Source of the DNA: Lachnospiraceae bacterium
GTDB taxonomy: Bacteria > Bacillota > Clostridia > Lachnospirales > Lachnospiraceae
NCBI GenBank assembly: GCA_003520205.1
Contig: DOVG01000147.1
Coordinates: 1-6,823 of the forward strand
Length of the DNA stretch: 6,823 nucleotides
Reading direction: 5' to 3'
Position 1 is the stretch's first letter. Each line of letters opens with the position of its first letter. This document shows, one piece after another, positions 4,892 through 6,823 of this stretch. The notes beneath the pieces are model-generated. The model worked only from the letters and a program-made list of their open reading frames with translations, had not been told where the DNA came from and did not search any database. A program made the position numbers and the translations under genes.

Positions 4892-5554
4892 ATGAATTCA
4901 TTTAAGTGTTACAATTCGTATATTGGATTAAAGATGAGATGTCTCATGTATGTGGGCTATCCGCTGTTTGTAAGTGCATTTGCAGTGCTTCAACTGATTT
5001 TTTTGCACGCAAAATGGATGATACCCGGAACGTTCATTATGACTATGGTTTTTACATTGATGTTAATCTTCTTTATGGACAAATATTCCATAGGCGCTAT
5101 CTATATAAATAAAGGGCAGGATGATGAGATGATCAAGTCATCTTCCAAAGGAGCTGAGTTTATAAAAAAAGTATTAACTCTTGATTTAATCTTCAGATTT
5201 GCGATGATCCTCACGATAACCCTTATCATAGTTACGGTAACGGTTATTGCGGGATATTTTGATGAGTATAAGTTAAAAATACTGTCATCATCGGTGATTT
5301 TCCTGCTTGCTATGGATGGAGTAAGCAACCTTGCAGTGGTTATATGCCGAATGATAAGAGGACAAAACGAAGCTGTGGCTGCTTTTTTCGGATTGGAAAT
5401 GTTATATGTCCCGGCAGTCGCCGTCATCCTGATAGGAGAACCGGTTGGATGTTATATAACCGCGCTTTTATATCTTATCCTGGATGTATCAGCCATAGCG
5501 ATGAATATAAAGAAGACAAACAAACTGGTAAATGAAGAGTGGTATAAGGATTGA
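4892..5554 (+). CDS. ABC transporter membrane subunit 1
   Basis: A 220-residue integral membrane protein with about six hydrophobic segments (roughly 18-39, 43-62, 98-122, 131-151, 161-182 and 186-205) and a charged cytoplasmic loop at 72-95. There is no signal peptide and no recognised catalytic motif. Size, topology and position directly after a YtrB-like ATPase make it a probable ABC-2/YtrC-D-like permease half; the assignment rests on context more than on sequence. AGAGGAA lies about 6 bases before the ATG. It may pair with the similar-sized protein that starts 12 bases after its stop. Confidence 0.75.
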   Translation: MNSFKCYNSYIGLKMRCLMYVGYPLFVSAFAVLQLIFLHAKWMIPGTFIMTMVFTLMLIFFMDKYSIGAIYINKGQDDEMIKSSSKGAEFIKKVLTLDLIFRFAMILTITLIIVTVTVIAGYFDEYKLKILSSSVIFLLAMDGVSNLAVVICRMIRGQNEAVAAFFGLEMLYVPAVAVILIGEPVGCYITALLYLILDVSAIAMNIKKTNKLVNEEWYKD

Positions 5555-5566
5555 AAAGAGGCAGAT

Positions 5567-6223
5567 ATGAAATTAAAAGATACTATAAAACTTTTAAAAT
5601 ATGTACCGACACCGGAACTTAACATAGTAACGGCAATCATCTTCGGAATTTGTATATTGGTTACAGCACTTCCGCTTCCCAACTTTATGATCGGAGCATT
5701 CTGGGCAAACTATATTCCTATGTATTTTATCGGACAAATAACCATGGTTGCATATGCGGGAGTGATTCAATCATCGGAAAAGTATAGGAAAATAGTGACA
5801 AAGAATATTGCGATACTGCTTGCTATAGTCAATCTGTTTGAATTTGGATTATTTGTAGTTATAAGAACATATATTGCTTATATAATACATACGGAAAAAT
5901 ATGTAAATGGATATCTTATATCGTTTATGATTTTCCAGATACTTTATGTGATATATGGAGCAACCATTTATAAGAAAGTTAAGCTGGGAATAATGATGCT
6001 TGTTCTGGCATTTCTGCTTGTTATTTTTTCAGTAAATGATAATGGACCAATGGCGTTTTTTAACAAGATTGGAGCTATGGCAGATATAAAAGTATTTGTA
6101 ATAATTGCCGGAGTGGTATGTATGCTTACCCCGCTTCTCTATTATGGCTTATCGCTTCTTTTATATAAGCTGCCTTATTACGATATAAAGATTAATCGAA
6201 CAATAGACCGCAGTAGTATTTAA
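5567..6223 (+). CDS. ABC transporter membrane subunit 2
   Basis: A 218-residue integral membrane protein with about six hydrophobic segments (near 18-36, 40-66, 79-108, 115-133, 138-156 and 173-200). It resembles the preceding subunit in size and topology but not visibly in sequence, so the transporter is probably a heterodimer of membrane halves with one ATPase type. AGAGG (5556-5560) precedes the ATG by 6 bases. It is the last gene of the GntR operon; no clear terminator follows, so some readthrough into the lipoprotein gene is possible. The substrate is unknown. Confidence 0.75.
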   Translation: MKLKDTIKLLKYVPTPELNIVTAIIFGICILVTALPLPNFMIGAFWANYIPMYFIGQITMVAYAGVIQSSEKYRKIVTKNIAILLAIVNLFEFGLFVVIRTYIAYIIHTEKYVNGYLISFMIFQILYVIYGATIYKKVKLGIMMLVLAFLLVIFSVNDNGPMAFFNKIGAMADIKVFVIIAGVVCMLTPLLYYGLSLLLYKLPYYDIKINRTIDRSSI

Positions 6224-6232
6224 TGTTATAAT
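6204..6232 (+). promoter_or_regulatory. Candidate promoter for the lipoprotein gene
   Basis: TATAAT (6227-6232) has TAGACC (6204-6209) 17 bases upstream, a 4/6 match to TTGACA. It overlaps the end of the second permease gene and would start transcription about 75 bases before the lipoprotein start codon, giving that gene independent expression. Confidence 0.5.
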
Positions 6233-6310
6233 GATGCAGTTGTAACTATCTATTTAAAATGTTCTGTAAATGATAACAGCTATCGTAGTATGGCTGGTGT
6301 GGAAGAAAAA

Positions 6311-6817
6311 ATGAGATATAAGTTTTTGGCAATGATGATGGTACTCTGCATGCTTGCGGGATGTTTAAGCGGATGCGGCGCTGCATCTACGGCTGATTTG
6401 GAAAGGTGGAATCCAAAGAAACTTGCAAAGAAGGAAGCGGAAGAAATCTTTGAATATATAAAAAATGAAGATATAAACAGTCTTGTAGCTCTTTTTTCAG
6501 ATGATGTAAAAAGTACTCACGATCTGGAGCAGGAATGGAAGAGATTCTTTGTAAAGATAGACGGAAAGGTTGTAAGTTATGAGAAGATAACATTTCCGGG
6601 AGAAGGAATGGGCGTAGATAAGGATGGAAATATATATGATTCCCATCTTAGCATCAATTACAATAATGTAAAAACAGATAAGGGTACAGTATATGAACAG
6701 TTTGGTTATTATCAGACGAGGATCGATACTAAAAAACCGGAAAGAGAAGGAATAAATCTTTTTTCGGTTCAGCTTACAAAGCATATGTATTATACAGTCG
6801 GCGATTATATAGATTAA
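6311..6817 (+). CDS. DUF5104-like lipoprotein
   Basis: A 168-residue exported lipoprotein. ATG 6311 is chosen because GGAAG (6301-6305) sits 5 bases upstream and the product then starts MRYKFLAMMM, a proper signal peptide. The in-frame ATG 6290 has no ribosome site and would add seven non-signal residues. Two overlapping lipobox candidates, LAGC (15-18) and LSGC (19-22), follow; either cysteine could be lipidated. The mature part begins with a charged helix (KKLAKKEAEEIFEYIKNEDINSLVALFS), followed by DLEQEWKRFFVKIDGKVVSYE and a beta-rich end (YQTRIDTKK, GINLFSVQ). This is the layout of DUF5104 (Cys-anchored, common in Lachnospiraceae; function unknown) as I recall it. It probably sits on the outer face of the membrane. 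It lies 87 bases after the ABC operon with its own candidate promoter, so a role with the transporter is uncertain. Confidence 0.75.
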   Translation: MRYKFLAMMMVLCMLAGCLSGCGAASTADLERWNPKKLAKKEAEEIFEYIKNEDINSLVALFSDDVKSTHDLEQEWKRFFVKIDGKVVSYEKITFPGEGMGVDKDGNIYDSHLSINYNNVKTDKGTVYEQFGYYQTRIDTKKPEREGINLFSVQLTKHMYYTVGDYID

Positions 6818-6823
6818 TGGTAT

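Noticed and set aside
5101..5682. Antisense frames across the permease genes
   Set aside because: They mirror the hydrophobic sense-strand genes and have no ribosome sites or domains.
6387..6784. Antisense frames across the lipoprotein gene
   Set aside because: The sense frame has a signal peptide, lipobox and ribosome site; the antisense frames have none.

Overview
The window reads as chromosome of a low-GC Bacillota, most likely a gut or rumen Lachnospiraceae (Butyrivibrio/Roseburia-like). This is inferred from AGGAGG-type ribosome binding sites, sigma-A promoters (TTGAAA/TTGACA, 17-bp spacer, TATAAT), a BspA-type leucine-rich-repeat plus fibronectin-III secreted protein with a lysine-rich tail, a DUF5104-like lipoprotein and a YtrA-type GntR/ABC operon. 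No mobile element, tRNA, rRNA or CRISPR array was recognised.

Layout. Positions 1-250 hold an intrinsic terminator at the very edge, a six-codon start remnant and unexplained hairpins. A small cysteine-rich protein of unknown function follows (252-455). Positions 456-739 are a compact regulatory region: a near-consensus promoter, an RNA leader with two consecutive c-di-GMP-I (GEMM-I) riboswitch-like units, and an intrinsic terminator just ahead of the ribosome binding site. They lead into a 704-residue secreted LRR_5/Fn3 protein (740-2854). Next come a 17-codon leader-like ORF containing a strong GAAA-capped hairpin, a small membrane-anchored protein whose C-terminus appears frameshifted (2948-3340, natural end probably 3393), and a strong terminator (3422-3463).

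A second transcription unit starts at a TTGACA-N17-TATATA promoter overlain by nested inverted repeats (3500-3536), the probable autoregulatory operator. It encodes a YtrA-family GntR repressor, an ABC ATPase with a degenerate signature motif (LSDGN) and two six-helix membrane proteins: a self-regulated ABC transporter of unknown substrate. A lipoprotein with its own candidate promoter closes the window.

The most interesting element is the tandem riboswitch-like leader. Both units carry A where the reference c-di-GMP-I aptamer has the ligand-contacting G20, and the second (probably both) carries U where it has C92. The conserved GACGC of the first unit is also perfectly complementary to the 5' arm of the terminator, which suggests a simple ligand-dependent termination switch controlling a surface or secreted protein. 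The paired change at both ligand-contact positions raises the possibility of altered ligand specificity.
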